Notes: generated by a model from the sequence alone, not told the origin. A DNA stretch of 64,000 nucleotides from DASRHT01 sp035293765 (GCA_035293765.1 DATGMF010000035.1:124001-188000), one strand, 5' to 3'. Counted from the first letter of the stretch, positions 8,604-17,337 are shown. A program made the numbers and translations.

Positions 8604-9836
8604 ATGCCAGCCGCACTCGCGGGCATCCGTGTGTTAGATTTGACGCAAATCATGGCCGGGCCGTTTTGTGCCATGCTCCTGGCCGATCTGGGGGCTGAAG
8701 TGATCAAAATCGAGAATCCTCGTGGCGGAGACGATTCGCGGCGCATGGCCCCGCCTTATTATAACGGCGAGTCGGCGGCCTTTATCGCGATGAACCGCAA
8801 CAAGTACGGGATCGCCATTGATATTCGCACGCCAGCCGGCAAAGAGATGCTCTGGCGCTTGATCGCGACGGCGGATGTGCTGGTCGAGAATTTCCGTCCA
8901 GGCACGATGGAGCGGCTTGGCTTCGGCTTTGAGGCGGTGCATGCCAGGCATCCCGCGCTGGTCTACTGCTCTATCTCCGGCTTTGGGCATACGGGTCCGT
9001 ATAGCGAGCGCGGCGGCTTCGACCTGGTGGCGCAGGCCATGAGCGGCGTACTCTCGGTCACCGGCTCTGCTGAAGAACCGGCCAAAGTAGGTGTGCCTAT
9101 CAGCGATCTTAACGCGGGACTGTATGCCAGCCATGCTATCCTGGCGGCTCTGCTCTCGCGCACCCGTACAGGAGAAGGGCAATATATTGATACCTCGCTC
9201 TTCGAAGCCGCGCTGGCCTATACTATCTGGGAATCGAACGAATACTGGGCCACCGGAACGGCTCCGCAGCGTCTGGGTACGGCTCACCGCTTATCGGCCC
9301 CCTATCAGGTGTTTGCGACCGCCGATGGCTGGATTGCGATTGGTGCGGCCAATCAGCGCAACTGGGAGCTGCTGGTCAGGGCGCTGGATCGCGTTGACCT
9401 GCTACAACAGCCACAGTTTGCCACCAACGCCGACCGCATGGCTAATCTGGCCGAACTTGTGGAGACGCTCACGGCAACCCTGAAGACGCGCGCAACGAGC
9501 GCATGGTTGGGGATACTGGAGGAAGCTGGCGTTCCCTGTGGGCCGGTTTTGACGCTTGACCAGGTCTATCAGCATCCACAGGTGCAGGCGCGCGCGATGG
9601 ATATCGAGGTCGAGCATCCCATCGCGGGTCGCATCCATGCCATCGGCTTTCCCGTCAAGTACTCCAGCACGCCTCCGCAACTCTACCGCCCCGCTCCTGT
9701 GTTGGGGCAGCATACCACCATGATACTGGAGTCGCTCGGCTATACGCCTGAACAATGCCGCCAATTTGAGGCTGATGGCAGCATACTCGATCCGCATATG
9801 GAGCGTCCTGATGCGCAAGAGGATAGGCAACAATGA
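8604..9836 (+). CDS. CaiB/BaiF family III CoA-transferase
   Basis: About 410 residues, the usual length. It opens with the family-typical GIRVLDLTQIMAGPFC and carries NRNK and VENFRPGTMERLG. The expected catalytic Asp is about residue 168 in PISDLNAG. It moves CoA between carboxylic acids through enzyme-bound anhydride intermediates. I set the start at ATG 8604, where the conserved domain begins and GGGAAAGAG lies just upstream; an in-frame ATG at 8559 would add 15 unlike residues. It overlaps the next gene by ATGA. With the two crotonase paralogues it points to catabolism of an organic acid as a CoA ester. Confidence 0.93.
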   Translation: MPAALAGIRVLDLTQIMAGPFCAMLLADLGAEVIKIENPRGGDDSRRMAPPYYNGESAAFIAMNRNKYGIAIDIRTPAGKEMLWRLIATADVLVENFRPGTMERLGFGFEAVHARHPALVYCSISGFGHTGPYSERGGFDLVAQAMSGVLSVTGSAEEPAKVGVPISDLNAGLYASHAILAALLSRTRTGEGQYIDTSLFEAALAYTIWESNEYWATGTAPQRLGTAHRLSAPYQVFATADGWIAIGAANQRNWELLVRALDRVDLLQQPQFATNADRMANLAELVETLTATLKTRATSAWLGILEEAGVPCGPVLTLDQVYQHPQVQARAMDIEVEHPIAGRIHAIGFPVKYSSTPPQLYRPAPVLGQHTTMILESLGYTPEQCRQFEADGSILDPHMERPDAQEDRQQ

Positions 9837-10234
9837 TTATGGGCAATTTTATTTTTCCAGAGCTACGCTTCTGGGCGCTGGCTACTGCCTGGTGCGCAGC
9901 CATACTAATTTTCGGCGTGATTGGGTGTTTGATTATGAGCAATGTTCGTCATAGCGTTAAGGGATGGCAAACTGTTGCGCTTTTGCTTATCCTGGCTGTA
10001 GGGGGCTGGTCGTTAATGGTCGCTTTCAATGGGTATCAGCAATGGCTCGACATCGTTCATCATGCGCCAGCGCATGGACTCGGTTTCTATGCTCGTATCA
10101 TTAATCAGTCTTATATAGTGGACGTCCAGCGGTGTCAAATCCAGTTTGCTTTTACAGCCCTGCCGTTACTCTGGATAGGTTGGCATTTACTCAACCTTTT
10201 CAAGCAGAGAGCTGTCCCCTCTTTAGGTTTGTAG
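9833..10234 (+). CDS. Small multi-pass membrane protein
   Basis: 133 residues with about three hydrophobic segments (roughly 12-34, 45-65, 103-122). Family not recognised. The ATG overlaps the CoA-transferase stop by 4 nt (ATGA), so translation is probably coupled; ATG 9839 is an alternative. It might help with substrate uptake, but nothing in the sequence shows that. Confidence 0.6.
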   Translation: MIMGNFIFPELRFWALATAWCAAILIFGVIGCLIMSNVRHSVKGWQTVALLLILAVGGWSLMVAFNGYQQWLDIVHHAPAHGLGFYARIINQSYIVDVQRCQIQFAFTALPLLWIGWHLLNLFKQRAVPSLGL

Positions 10235-10242
10235 GTTAAAAG

Positions 10243-10320
10243 ATGTCAGCACAATGCCCACAATGCGGCGCTCTCCTTCCGGCGGAGAGCACCTGTCAAA
10301 TGCTTATGGCAAACTGGTGA
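10243..10320 (+). pseudogene. Remnant of a zinc-ribbon protein (DUF5946-like start)
   Basis: A 25-residue frame begins MSAQCPQCGALLPAESTCQ, with the CPxCG...C pattern seen at the start of DUF5946-type proteins common in this lineage. It stops after MLMANW. Nothing recognisable of the remaining protein follows before the next gene (10378). I read it as the 5' scrap of a deleted gene; a real mini-protein is less likely. Confidence 0.4.
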
Positions 10321-10377
10321 AACAATGGGCGCGGGCCACGTTGCAACAGATGGCCTCGTGGCCTCTCTAAAATGTCT

Positions 10378-11169
10378 TTATTCGCTTGTAAAGCGTGGCT
10401 TGCGCTTCTCCAGGAAGGCGGTCACGGCCTCTTTATGCTCGGCTGTGCCATGCGCCATCGCCTGCATGCCTGCCGACATCTCAAGCAATGCCTCCAGCTT
10501 GATTTGCGTCGCTTCACGGAACAGGCTCTTGGTCATGCGCAGAGCGTAGCCGGGGTTGACAGCGATCCGCTGAGCGAGGTCATGAGCTGCTGCAAGCAAT
10601 TGCTCATCGGGTACGACCTTTGAGACCAATCCGCAGGTCAGGGCCTCGGTTGCGTTGATGGGGTCGCCGGTAAAGGCCATCTCATAGGCTTTAGAAAGTC
10701 CCACGATGCGCGGCAAGAACCAGGCTCCGCCGTCGCCCGGGATGATGCCGAGCTTGACGAAACTCTCCGCAAAAAACGCGCCCTCGCTGGCGATGCGAAT
10801 ATCGCACATACAGGCAAGATCGCAGCCCGCGCCCACGGCGGCTCCGTTCACGGCTGCGATGATGGGAACCTCAAGGGCGAAGAGGGCGCGCGGGATGCGC
10901 TGAATGCCGTTGAGATACCAGGTGCGTATCTCCACCGGAGAAAGGGTGGCGAGGTCGCCAATTTTCTTGAGATTGCCGCCCGATGAGAATGATTTACCTG
11001 CGCCCGTGAGGATGACGGCGCGCACACGCTGGTCTTTGTTGATGCGTTCAATGATGCTGATAAAATGTTCGATCATGTCGCTGTCAGAAATAGCGTTGCG
11101 GGTCTCCGGCCTGTTGAGCGTCACCACGACGATAGGGCCTTCCTGTTCATAAAGGATCGGATCGCTCAT
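10378..11169 (-). CDS. Enoyl-CoA hydratase/isomerase family protein, PaaG-like
   Basis: 263 residues with the crotonase fold (SFSSGGNLKKIG oxyanion region; NGAAVGAGCDLACMCDIRIA). The first hydratase Glu is replaced by Asp (GAGCDLA) and the second by Phe. An Asp stands in LGIIPGDGGAWFLPRIVG, the arrangement seen in PaaG/ECI-type Delta3-Delta2 isomerases. An isomerase role in acyl-CoA breakdown is therefore more likely than hydration. AGGGAGAG precedes the ATG. It is a distant paralogue of the gene at 7700-8488. Confidence 0.87.
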   Translation of the reverse strand: MSDPILYEQEGPIVVVTLNRPETRNAISDSDMIEHFISIIERINKDQRVRAVILTGAGKSFSSGGNLKKIGDLATLSPVEIRTWYLNGIQRIPRALFALEVPIIAAVNGAAVGAGCDLACMCDIRIASEGAFFAESFVKLGIIPGDGGAWFLPRIVGLSKAYEMAFTGDPINATEALTCGLVSKVVPDEQLLAAAHDLAQRIAVNPGYALRMTKSLFREATQIKLEALLEMSAGMQAMAHGTAEHKEAVTAFLEKRKPRFTSE

Positions 11170-11223
11170 GCTCTCTCCCTATAATTTTTTTATCTGCCAT
11201 ATATTTTCGCACATCTGCCACTA

Positions 11224-12759
11224 TCATCGGAGAGCAGGGAGGTCCTGGTGTAAGAGGCGGCTGGTAATGCTGGCTGAGAGGAGCACTCCTGGTATGCCTG
11301 CGCCTGGATGGGTACCGGCTCCCACGAAATAGAGCCCCCCAATCTGGCCCGAACGATTGTGTGGGCGGAAATAGGCGGACTGGAGCAGCGTTGGCTCAAT
11401 GGAGAAGGCAGCTCCCAGGTAGCTGCGCAACTCGGTGGCGAAATCTGGCGGCGTGAAAGTATGCTCGGTTACAATGCTTGCTGATAGACCCTCCAATCCG
11501 GCGTGTTGCTCTAAAAAATGAATGATTTTGTTGCGAAATGCTCTTGTCTCCTTTGTCCAGTCAACGCCATGTGCCAGGTTAGGAACGGGGGCGAGAATAT
11601 ACAGGCTTTCTCCACCGGGAGGGGCCATTGATGGGTCTGTGCGCGTGGGCGTATGCAGGTAGAGCGCCAGATCATCCGGCAATCCCGGACCGTCGAAAAT
11701 TTCCTGGACAAGCTTCTTATAGTCATCAGGCATGATGATAGTGTGATGGCGGAGCCGAGGATATTGCCGGTTCAATCCCAGGTAGAGCAGAAAACAGCTC
11801 ATGGAGTAACGATAACGCTTCATTTGCTTACATGTGTTTGTAATATCATGAGAGGGTGGCAGGAGTTTAAGATAGGTGGATGCAACATCGCTATTAGCAA
11901 CGATAGCATCGCTCTGGAGTACTGTTCCATCTTCCAGCAATACGCCTGTTGCTCGCTTTTCTTGGAGCAGAATCTGTTCCACGGCATTGCCACAGCGAAT
12001 TTCGCCTCCCAGATCGCGCAGAAGCTTTTCCATCGCCGTAACGAGGGTATACATCCCCCCTGGTGTGTAATGTACTCCTCCCAGGCGTTCAAGGTATGGT
12101 ACCACGCTGTAGATGGCGCTGGCGCGGAACGGGTTGCCGCCGATGAAGAGCGGATGGAAGGAGAAGACCATGCGCAGTTGCGGGTTGTGAAAATAGCGCG
12201 AAACGTAGCTATAGACGCTGCGCTGCGCTCCCAGGCGTACCAGTTCAGGAGCAACACGCAAGAAGCTATTGAGTGTGAGAAAGGGCTGTTCTGCCAGGTC
12301 AACGAAGGCGCATCGATAAATACGCTCCGTTGCCGCGAGAAATGCGCGGTAGGCCGCGACATCATGTGGCTCAAATTTGGCGATCTCGGCTTCATCCTGC
12401 GTGGCGGAACCCCAGTAGTCAAAATAGCGTCCATCCTGGAAACAGATGCGATAGAACGGGTTGAGACGTAGAAGTTGAACGTCATCGTGCAGGTTGCGTC
12501 CGGCAGCGCGCCAGAGATCTTCCAGCAAATGGGACGCGGTAATCAGGCTTGGTCCCATATCAAAGGTAAAACCGTCGGCCTTGAGCTGGTAGGCGCGACC
12601 TCCCAGGCGTGCGCGCGCTTCCACCAGCGCCACAGCATGACCTGCTGCCTGGAGGCGAATCGCGGCAGCCAGTCCCCCAAAGCCTCCGCCAATCACGATA
12701 ATCCTGTTCTGACGTTGACGTATGGCAGGTGTAGCAGTATGGGTAAAGACCTGTGTCAT
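11224..12759 (-). CDS. crtI: Phytoene desaturase
   Basis: 511 residues, typical of CrtI. The N-terminal FAD dinucleotide fold reads IVIGGGFGGLAAAIRL, followed by the acidic end VEARARLGGRAY. The C-terminal FAD motif GLYFVGAGTHPGAGIPGV is complete. It desaturates phytoene to neurosporene, lycopene or a more desaturated product; the number of steps cannot be read. Its ATG overlaps the upstream stop by 4 nt (ATGA), and GGGGG stands 9 nt before it. It is the last gene of the carotenoid operon. Confidence 0.93.
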   Translation of the reverse strand: MTQVFTHTATPAIRQRQNRIIVIGGGFGGLAAAIRLQAAGHAVALVEARARLGGRAYQLKADGFTFDMGPSLITASHLLEDLWRAAGRNLHDDVQLLRLNPFYRICFQDGRYFDYWGSATQDEAEIAKFEPHDVAAYRAFLAATERIYRCAFVDLAEQPFLTLNSFLRVAPELVRLGAQRSVYSYVSRYFHNPQLRMVFSFHPLFIGGNPFRASAIYSVVPYLERLGGVHYTPGGMYTLVTAMEKLLRDLGGEIRCGNAVEQILLQEKRATGVLLEDGTVLQSDAIVANSDVASTYLKLLPPSHDITNTCKQMKRYRYSMSCFLLYLGLNRQYPRLRHHTIIMPDDYKKLVQEIFDGPGLPDDLALYLHTPTRTDPSMAPPGGESLYILAPVPNLAHGVDWTKETRAFRNKIIHFLEQHAGLEGLSASIVTEHTFTPPDFATELRSYLGAAFSIEPTLLQSAYFRPHNRSGQIGGLYFVGAGTHPGAGIPGVLLSASITSRLLHQDLPALR

Positions 12760-14351
12760 AATGGAGAACCCCCTTTTATCATAGAAGAATCTGTAACAGC
12801 CGAGCCCTGATAGGAGAGCGCCCTCACACGTTCCTCGATAGCGAGGAGTAATTGTTCGGCATGGGCAAATTCGTGCCGGAAATATGCATGACCGAAACGC
12901 AGTGTGGCATGCCAGCGCCCACGCGGACGCGTATAGATCAGGCCAGCCGGGACAATCGCCACTTGCGTTCGCCCGTCCCTTTCTGCCATTGTTACTAAGC
13001 GTGCAAGACCCGGGCGAAATGGCAGGAATGTATCAATATCGGTTTTTGGCGTTGGAGCCGGATCAATATTAGGATAAGCTTCTGGAAAAATCACCAGTGC
13101 CTCTCCATTGCGGAGCAAACGAACGGAATCCCTGACAGCGCGGCGTAAATAAGAACCGTGCTCGTCTGCTGTATAAGCGCTATTTTCGCTGCCATCCTGC
13201 TCGCGTAGCCGTTCATCTCTTAATACAATCGGCCAATTTGCCATGTGGCATGCCGGCTCCATGAAACGGCGCACGAAGGGTTGTTTGACCCAATCGAGCG
13301 CAACAAGAATATGGATTGGTCGTGGTATAGCATGGAGCAGGATAGCGCCATCATAAAAATGGTGGACATGACGTGCCGCGATCAGTACGGGGCCTTTCTC
13401 TGGCAGGTGTTGCAGGCCCTCTATGGTGAAATCAACATTGCGCTTGACAATAATTCTGCTCAACAGGCGCATTGTCAGCCATGACATTACCTCGCTGGTG
13501 GGTTTGCTGCCCGTAGGAGTATCGCGGGGAGGAGCTTTTTCGCGCAGCAAAAGGGCCAGCGAAGCCGGTAGCAGGCCGAAAATTACGGCCATGAGCGAAG
13601 GAATCCAGAGACCGACGCCCAGATTCAGTCCGATGGCAAACATAATATTGGCGGCATAGACGCCAAAGGGGAGCCAGACGGTGAGTTGGCGTGTCTCCAG
13701 ATCGGTTCGCCAGAGCAGGCGGCTCACGCTCATATAGATCAGGCCGTTGCACGTCCAGCCGACCAGGTTGCGAACGGGCATGCCGAAGTAAGGGCCAACA
13801 TCATGCCAGATCCAGAAATGCACCGGCAGGTATTTGCTAGCCATCGCCGGATCAAGCGCGAGATCCCAGGCCGTCAGAAAATAGGCTCCCAGCACCAGCG
13901 CCCAGAGCGTATGGTGGCGGAGCCGTAGCTTTCTCACGATCACAGTAGCGAGAATATAGGCGGTAAAACCCATATAGAACCAGGAGAGCGGGATAGAATA
14001 GGGAACAAGCCCGGCGACTTTGAAGCCCAGGAAGCTGGTATAGGAATAGGCTCCGAAGGGGAAACCCGTGCTGGTGCCAAGCAATTCCATCCCTAGAGAG
14101 ATAATTGTGGAGGCGGCAAAGAAGATCAGGGTCTTTCCAGATCCAATAAAAAGCAGGCCGAAGAGCAGCATGGTGGCTGCTCCAAAAAGGATATGCAGCG
14201 AGCCAGCGTAGGTAATGCCAAACTGAAAGACCTGTCCCGCTAAGGGGCTGCCGCTCCATAGCTCTGGATGTGGCAGGGCGATTAGAAGGCCCGCCAGACC
14301 AAATGCGAGGGCGGCGAGATGGCAGATGAAAAGAGCTTTGACCACTTTCAC
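12756..14351 (-). CDS. CruF-type carotenoid biosynthesis protein fused to a PlsC-type acyltransferase
   Basis: 531 residues from a GTG (14351) that overlaps the upstream TGA by 3 nt and has GGAGG 6 nt before it; a longer open frame only shadows the glycosyltransferase. The first 290 residues or so form a polytopic membrane domain of the CruF/DUF422 type (carotenoid 1',2'-hydratase), with segments such as GTSTGFPFGAYSYTSFLG and LTAWDLALDPAM. The last 220 residues are a lysophospholipid-acyltransferase-like domain (AARHVHHFYDGAIL in the HxxxxD region; VIFPEAYPN). I infer hydration of a carotenoid end and acylation of the attached sugar by one polypeptide. Confidence 0.8.
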   Translation of the reverse strand: MKVVKALFICHLAALAFGLAGLLIALPHPELWSGSPLAGQVFQFGITYAGSLHILFGAATMLLFGLLFIGSGKTLIFFAASTIISLGMELLGTSTGFPFGAYSYTSFLGFKVAGLVPYSIPLSWFYMGFTAYILATVIVRKLRLRHHTLWALVLGAYFLTAWDLALDPAMASKYLPVHFWIWHDVGPYFGMPVRNLVGWTCNGLIYMSVSRLLWRTDLETRQLTVWLPFGVYAANIMFAIGLNLGVGLWIPSLMAVIFGLLPASLALLLREKAPPRDTPTGSKPTSEVMSWLTMRLLSRIIVKRNVDFTIEGLQHLPEKGPVLIAARHVHHFYDGAILLHAIPRPIHILVALDWVKQPFVRRFMEPACHMANWPIVLRDERLREQDGSENSAYTADEHGSYLRRAVRDSVRLLRNGEALVIFPEAYPNIDPAPTPKTDIDTFLPFRPGLARLVTMAERDGRTQVAIVPAGLIYTRPRGRWHATLRFGHAYFRHEFAHAEQLLLAIEERVRALSYQGSAVTDSSMIKGGSPL

Positions 14352-15508
14352 GATAAGCCTCCACGGATGAACGTGCGACCTCGCCAGGTGTGGCGGCGGC
14401 GTAAGGCGCTGATCCCGAGTTGAATAGCAACCGGCAGATCGCATAACGGTGAAAACCAGTAAGACCAGGGCCGCCGCTGGTAGGCACGAGTGGTACCAAC
14501 GAGAACTCCCAGTCGCATCATTACCAGGACCCCATTGAGAAACCTGGCAACCCTGAAAGGAGATTTGCTTAACGACAGCAGCAGGAGTAGCGGCAGCGGT
14601 AGTGCCTGTACCAGCAAAATTTCCAGCCAACCAGGCAATGTATTGCTGCCTGAGAACTGATCGTGCATTGGCAGAGAGCGCGTCCAGTTGCGCCAGGCAT
14701 CGCGCCAGTTTTCGTACATTTTCGTCGTTACCAGCTCGCCCGCTTCATAAAAACCGATGGTATAGCCCGCAGAGACGAGAGCCCGCGCAACCGTAATGTC
14801 TTCGCAGACCGAATCGCGTGCAATGGTAAAACCGCCAGACTTCTCCAGCACATCGCGCCGCAAAAGAAAGCACTGACCGTTGGCCTGCACTGCGTTTATC
14901 TTGCGTATCGCATTTCCTGGAATGCCGAAACGATAGACCAGGGTGGTCAGGAGCGAAGGATGGAGCAAGCCTTGCGCGCTATCTTCAACCTTTTGCAATG
15001 TCGCGATGCTCAGAGCCGCAAGGCTCCGTTTTCTGGCCTGCATCACCAGCGTCTCTGCCAATGCCGCTGCGGGCTGTACATCGGCATCGATAGTCAGAAT
15101 CCAGTCGCAGTCGGGGTTGACCGCGTCCAGTCCTTTTTGTAGTCCCCAGACTTTTCCGTTCCAGGCAGGAGCGATAGGGGAGGCATCTATCAGGCGGATG
15201 CGAGGATCGCGCTGCCCATAGAGCCTGACCAGATCTTGCGTGCCATCGGTTGAACCGCCATCCACGACCAGAATTTCGGCCACTGTGATGCCTTGAGCGA
15301 TTAACCCTTCCAGACAAGGAGCAAGACGCTTATATTCATTGAGAACAGGAACGATGATAGCAACGCGGTCTGCCGCTAAAGCCTCTCTATCTATCCTGAC
15401 TGGCTGAATGCGCTCCCCTCCAGTTGTGTAAAGCAGACGTTTAAACACTCGTATGCCCAGTATGGCCTGGGCTATGGTGAGGATCAAGAAGAGATAATTC
15501 CTTTTCAA
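14348..15508 (-). CDS. GT2 family glycosyltransferase, CruG-like
   Basis: 386 residues from a TTG at 15508 that has GGAGG 6 nt upstream. An N-terminal membrane segment (YLFLILTIAQAILGI) leads into a GT-A domain (VPVLNEYKRLAPCLEGL, DGGSTDGTQD, DxD-type TIDADVQP). The C-terminus carries more hydrophobic segments (LLVQALPLPLLLLLSL). Its place beside CruF matches cyanobacterial CruF/CruG pairs, which hydroxylate and glycosylate acyclic carotenoid ends. The start lies inside crtB (68-nt overlap), so translation is probably coupled. Confidence 0.82.
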   Translation of the reverse strand: MKRNYLFLILTIAQAILGIRVFKRLLYTTGGERIQPVRIDREALAADRVAIIVPVLNEYKRLAPCLEGLIAQGITVAEILVVDGGSTDGTQDLVRLYGQRDPRIRLIDASPIAPAWNGKVWGLQKGLDAVNPDCDWILTIDADVQPAAALAETLVMQARKRSLAALSIATLQKVEDSAQGLLHPSLLTTLVYRFGIPGNAIRKINAVQANGQCFLLRRDVLEKSGGFTIARDSVCEDITVARALVSAGYTIGFYEAGELVTTKMYENWRDAWRNWTRSLPMHDQFSGSNTLPGWLEILLVQALPLPLLLLLSLSKSPFRVARFLNGVLVMMRLGVLVGTTRAYQRRPWSYWFSPLCDLPVAIQLGISALRRRHTWRGRTFIRGGLS

Positions 15509-16442
15509 ACAACACCTCCATCTCTGAAGTCGTCCATATCTCCCGGCTCCTCCAGAGCCGATCAAGCATCAAGGCTGTGCTTGCCTCGTAGATTTTCTCC
15601 CCAAAGCTGGTTGTTGCGCGTGAGTGGAGAACATCATACTGATTGCGCTCAATCACTATCAGAATACGCCGGTACAGTCGAGCTGCTATCAGGATGGGCA
15701 GACGACAGTCAGGAGGAAGCAGCCAGATCCCGGGCATAGCGGTTTTATAATAGTAATGCGTACGTTTCACCTGAAAACGCAGCAAAGAGCGAAAATGATC
15801 ATCTGGCTTTTGGCGCGCCTCATAAAGTTTAAGCAGATGGGTACGCGGGCAGCCGAAGCTTTCTAGTTCATTCCTGGGCAGGTAAACACGGTTGGCGACC
15901 AGGTCCTCGCCGACATCGCGCAGAATATTAGTGAGCTGCATTGCAATCCCCAGGTTTTTAGCTGCCGTCAATGCCGGGGCAGAACGGACACCTAAAACAT
16001 AAGCCATTGCCAGTCCCACTGTTCCAGCAACCTGATAGCAATAGCGGTAGAGCTCTGAGAAATCCGGTACCTCCTGCGCTTCTAGATCCGCAATCAGCCC
16101 ATTGAGGAAGTCAAGAAAAATGGGAGTAGGAACGGGATGCTTGCTTAGCATCCAATGAAGAGCACTGCCTAGCCGCTCGCGTGGAGCGGGAAAAGCGCAC
16201 TTGCTGATAAACCAGCTTTTCCAAGCTTCCAGTTCTGCACGTACGTCTTCAACTTGTCTGCCTGGTACGGGCTCATCGACCAGATCGTCCAGGGTGCGAA
16301 AGAAAGCATAGAGGAGTACTACAGCATGGCGCAGTTCCGGCGGTAAAAAGCGTGCGGCGAAATGGAATGTTTTGCCGTGTGTTGCCAATAGTTCCTCATC
16401 GATTTTGCTTGTGGTCATAGCTATTTGTGGAAAAGGGAGCAT
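15441..16442 (-). CDS. crtB: Phytoene synthase
   Basis: 333 residues from ATG 16442. Both Asp-rich prenyl-diphosphate motifs are visible: DDLVDE (about 52-57) and NILRDVGED (about 172-180). GKTFHFAARFLP is typical of the N-terminus. It joins two GGPP molecules to phytoene, the first carotenoid step; no GGPP synthase gene is in the window. The start is uncertain. ATG 16442 lies inside a hairpin (16434-16466), ATG 16418 follows that hairpin, and ATG 16499 is also in frame; none has a strong ribosome-binding site. First gene of the operon crtB-glycosyltransferase-cruF/acyltransferase-crtI. Confidence 0.92.
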   Translation of the reverse strand: MLPFPQIAMTTSKIDEELLATHGKTFHFAARFLPPELRHAVVLLYAFFRTLDDLVDEPVPGRQVEDVRAELEAWKSWFISKCAFPAPRERLGSALHWMLSKHPVPTPIFLDFLNGLIADLEAQEVPDFSELYRYCYQVAGTVGLAMAYVLGVRSAPALTAAKNLGIAMQLTNILRDVGEDLVANRVYLPRNELESFGCPRTHLLKLYEARQKPDDHFRSLLRFQVKRTHYYYKTAMPGIWLLPPDCRLPILIAARLYRRILIVIERNQYDVLHSRATTSFGEKIYEASTALMLDRLWRSREIWTTSEMEVLFEKELSLLDPHHSPGHTGHTSV

Positions 16443-16466
16443 AATCTTGTCTGAAATATGCTCCCT
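16434..16466 (-). promoter_or_regulatory. Hairpin at the crtB start, possible attenuator or start-masking element
   Basis: On the minus strand AGGGAGCATA (16466-16457) and TATGCTCCCT (16443-16434) form a perfect 10-bp stem around a 13-nt loop, extendable by A-U and G-U pairs, followed by TTTCC. The right arm contains candidate start ATG 16442 and the left arm contains a GAGGGAG ribosome-binding-like sequence. The stem could hide both, or act as a weak terminator before ATG 16418. Confidence 0.6.
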
Positions 16467-16751
16467 CTTGCCAGAATTGTTGAGCTTTAACGTACACATA
16501 TTGAACCTATCACTACTCCTCGACTGTACCATAAAAGGCGAGCCAATAGATCGAACGCCACTGTCTGAGAAGGTGAAGTATCGCCGCGTGCCGATGCAGG
16601 ACTCCTCACCTTCCACTATATCGGATGCTACGCAGCGCAATTCTGGGTAATTACGGTAAGTTCTCCCGTTCAGGTAGCGCAACCATCAGTGAGTGCTGGA
16701 TACTCTTTTTGATTGAAGGGTGATGTGGTGGGGGAGCGGTAGAACAGGTGG
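16467..16751. other. Leader/intergenic stretch upstream of crtB
   Basis: The crtB frame stays open back to 16682, but residues before ATG 16499 do not resemble phytoene synthases, so most of this is probably leader and promoter for the carotenoid operon. I see no convincing -35/-10 pair on the minus strand. No gene is supported. Confidence 0.4.
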
Positions 16752-16772
16752 GGAATGGTCAGAGACCAGTCC
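16752..16772. promoter_or_regulatory. Palindromic operator candidate upstream of the toxin operon
   Basis: GGAATGGTC-AGA-GACCAGTCC is an inverted repeat with 8 of 9 arm bases paired around a 3-nt centre, lying 17 nt before the -35 of promoter 16790-16818. The placement suits a regulator-binding site. Confidence 0.45.
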
Positions 16773-16789
16773 ATTTTATGTCAAGGCTC

Positions 16790-16818
16790 TTGCTAAAAAA
16801 GACCATATTATGTATAAT
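16790..16818 (+). promoter_or_regulatory. Sigma-A-type promoter for the toxin locus
   Basis: TTGCTA (16790-16795) and TATAAT (16813-16818) are separated by 17 nt. The -10 is a perfect consensus. It leaves a leader of about 165 nt before ATG 16990. Confidence 0.7.
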
Positions 16819-16989
16819 TCCGTTGTTGAGCAAAAAAAGCAACATTTCTCCGCAGTCCCATATGGCGTATAGCAACTAATATTTACGAATGAGCCATCAA
16901 ATAAATAATTCTATGACTTACCGGCTATTTTGCCCGTTAAGGAAGCAAATAACAGTTATGATTAACATCTATTCATCAGGAGAAAAGCT

Positions 16990-17280
16990 ATGAGCGATGA
17001 ATTCAAGGTTGTTATTCATGAGATGCGTTATATCTCACACCTGATCTCTTCTGAAACTGATACCCTGAAAAAGCAGACGGACACGCAGATTGGCAGGGTC
17101 GATGAGACCTGTAAAAGTCTGCCGCCGGTCGTCTACAATCTGGCAGCTCCGGGTTTCCTCGTCATCAAGGCGTTCCTCGGTCGCTCCACCGAGATACGCG
17201 ACCGCATCAGCACTATTCTCAACCAGACAGCCGACATGGCAGAAAAAACCGATCAACAAATTGCCGGGCTCTTCGACTGA
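16990..17280 (+). CDS. Small helical protein, WXG100-sized, probable partner of the downstream toxin
   Basis: 96 residues predicted to be mostly helix (heptad-like stretches ISHLISSETDTLKKQTDTQI and IRDRISTILNQTADMAEKTD) with a short Pro/Gly break in the middle (LPPVVYNLAAPG). Size and helical-hairpin form match WXG100/ESX-type proteins, but there is no clear WxG at the turn. AGGAG precedes the ATG. It is the first gene after promoter 16790-16818 and lies 57 nt before the toxin gene. I infer a secretion chaperone or partner; this rests on context. Confidence 0.55.
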   Translation: MSDEFKVVIHEMRYISHLISSETDTLKKQTDTQIGRVDETCKSLPPVVYNLAAPGFLVIKAFLGRSTEIRDRISTILNQTADMAEKTDQQIAGLFD

Positions 17281-17337
17281 GCCGATCCCCTGTAGAGCAA
17301 TTTGAGCACAAAAAATCGCGAGAAGGAGCAGCTAAAC

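Noticed and set aside
11653..12471. 272-codon plus-strand frame inside crtI
   Set aside because: It is antisense to a complete phytoene desaturase and has no similarity that I can see.
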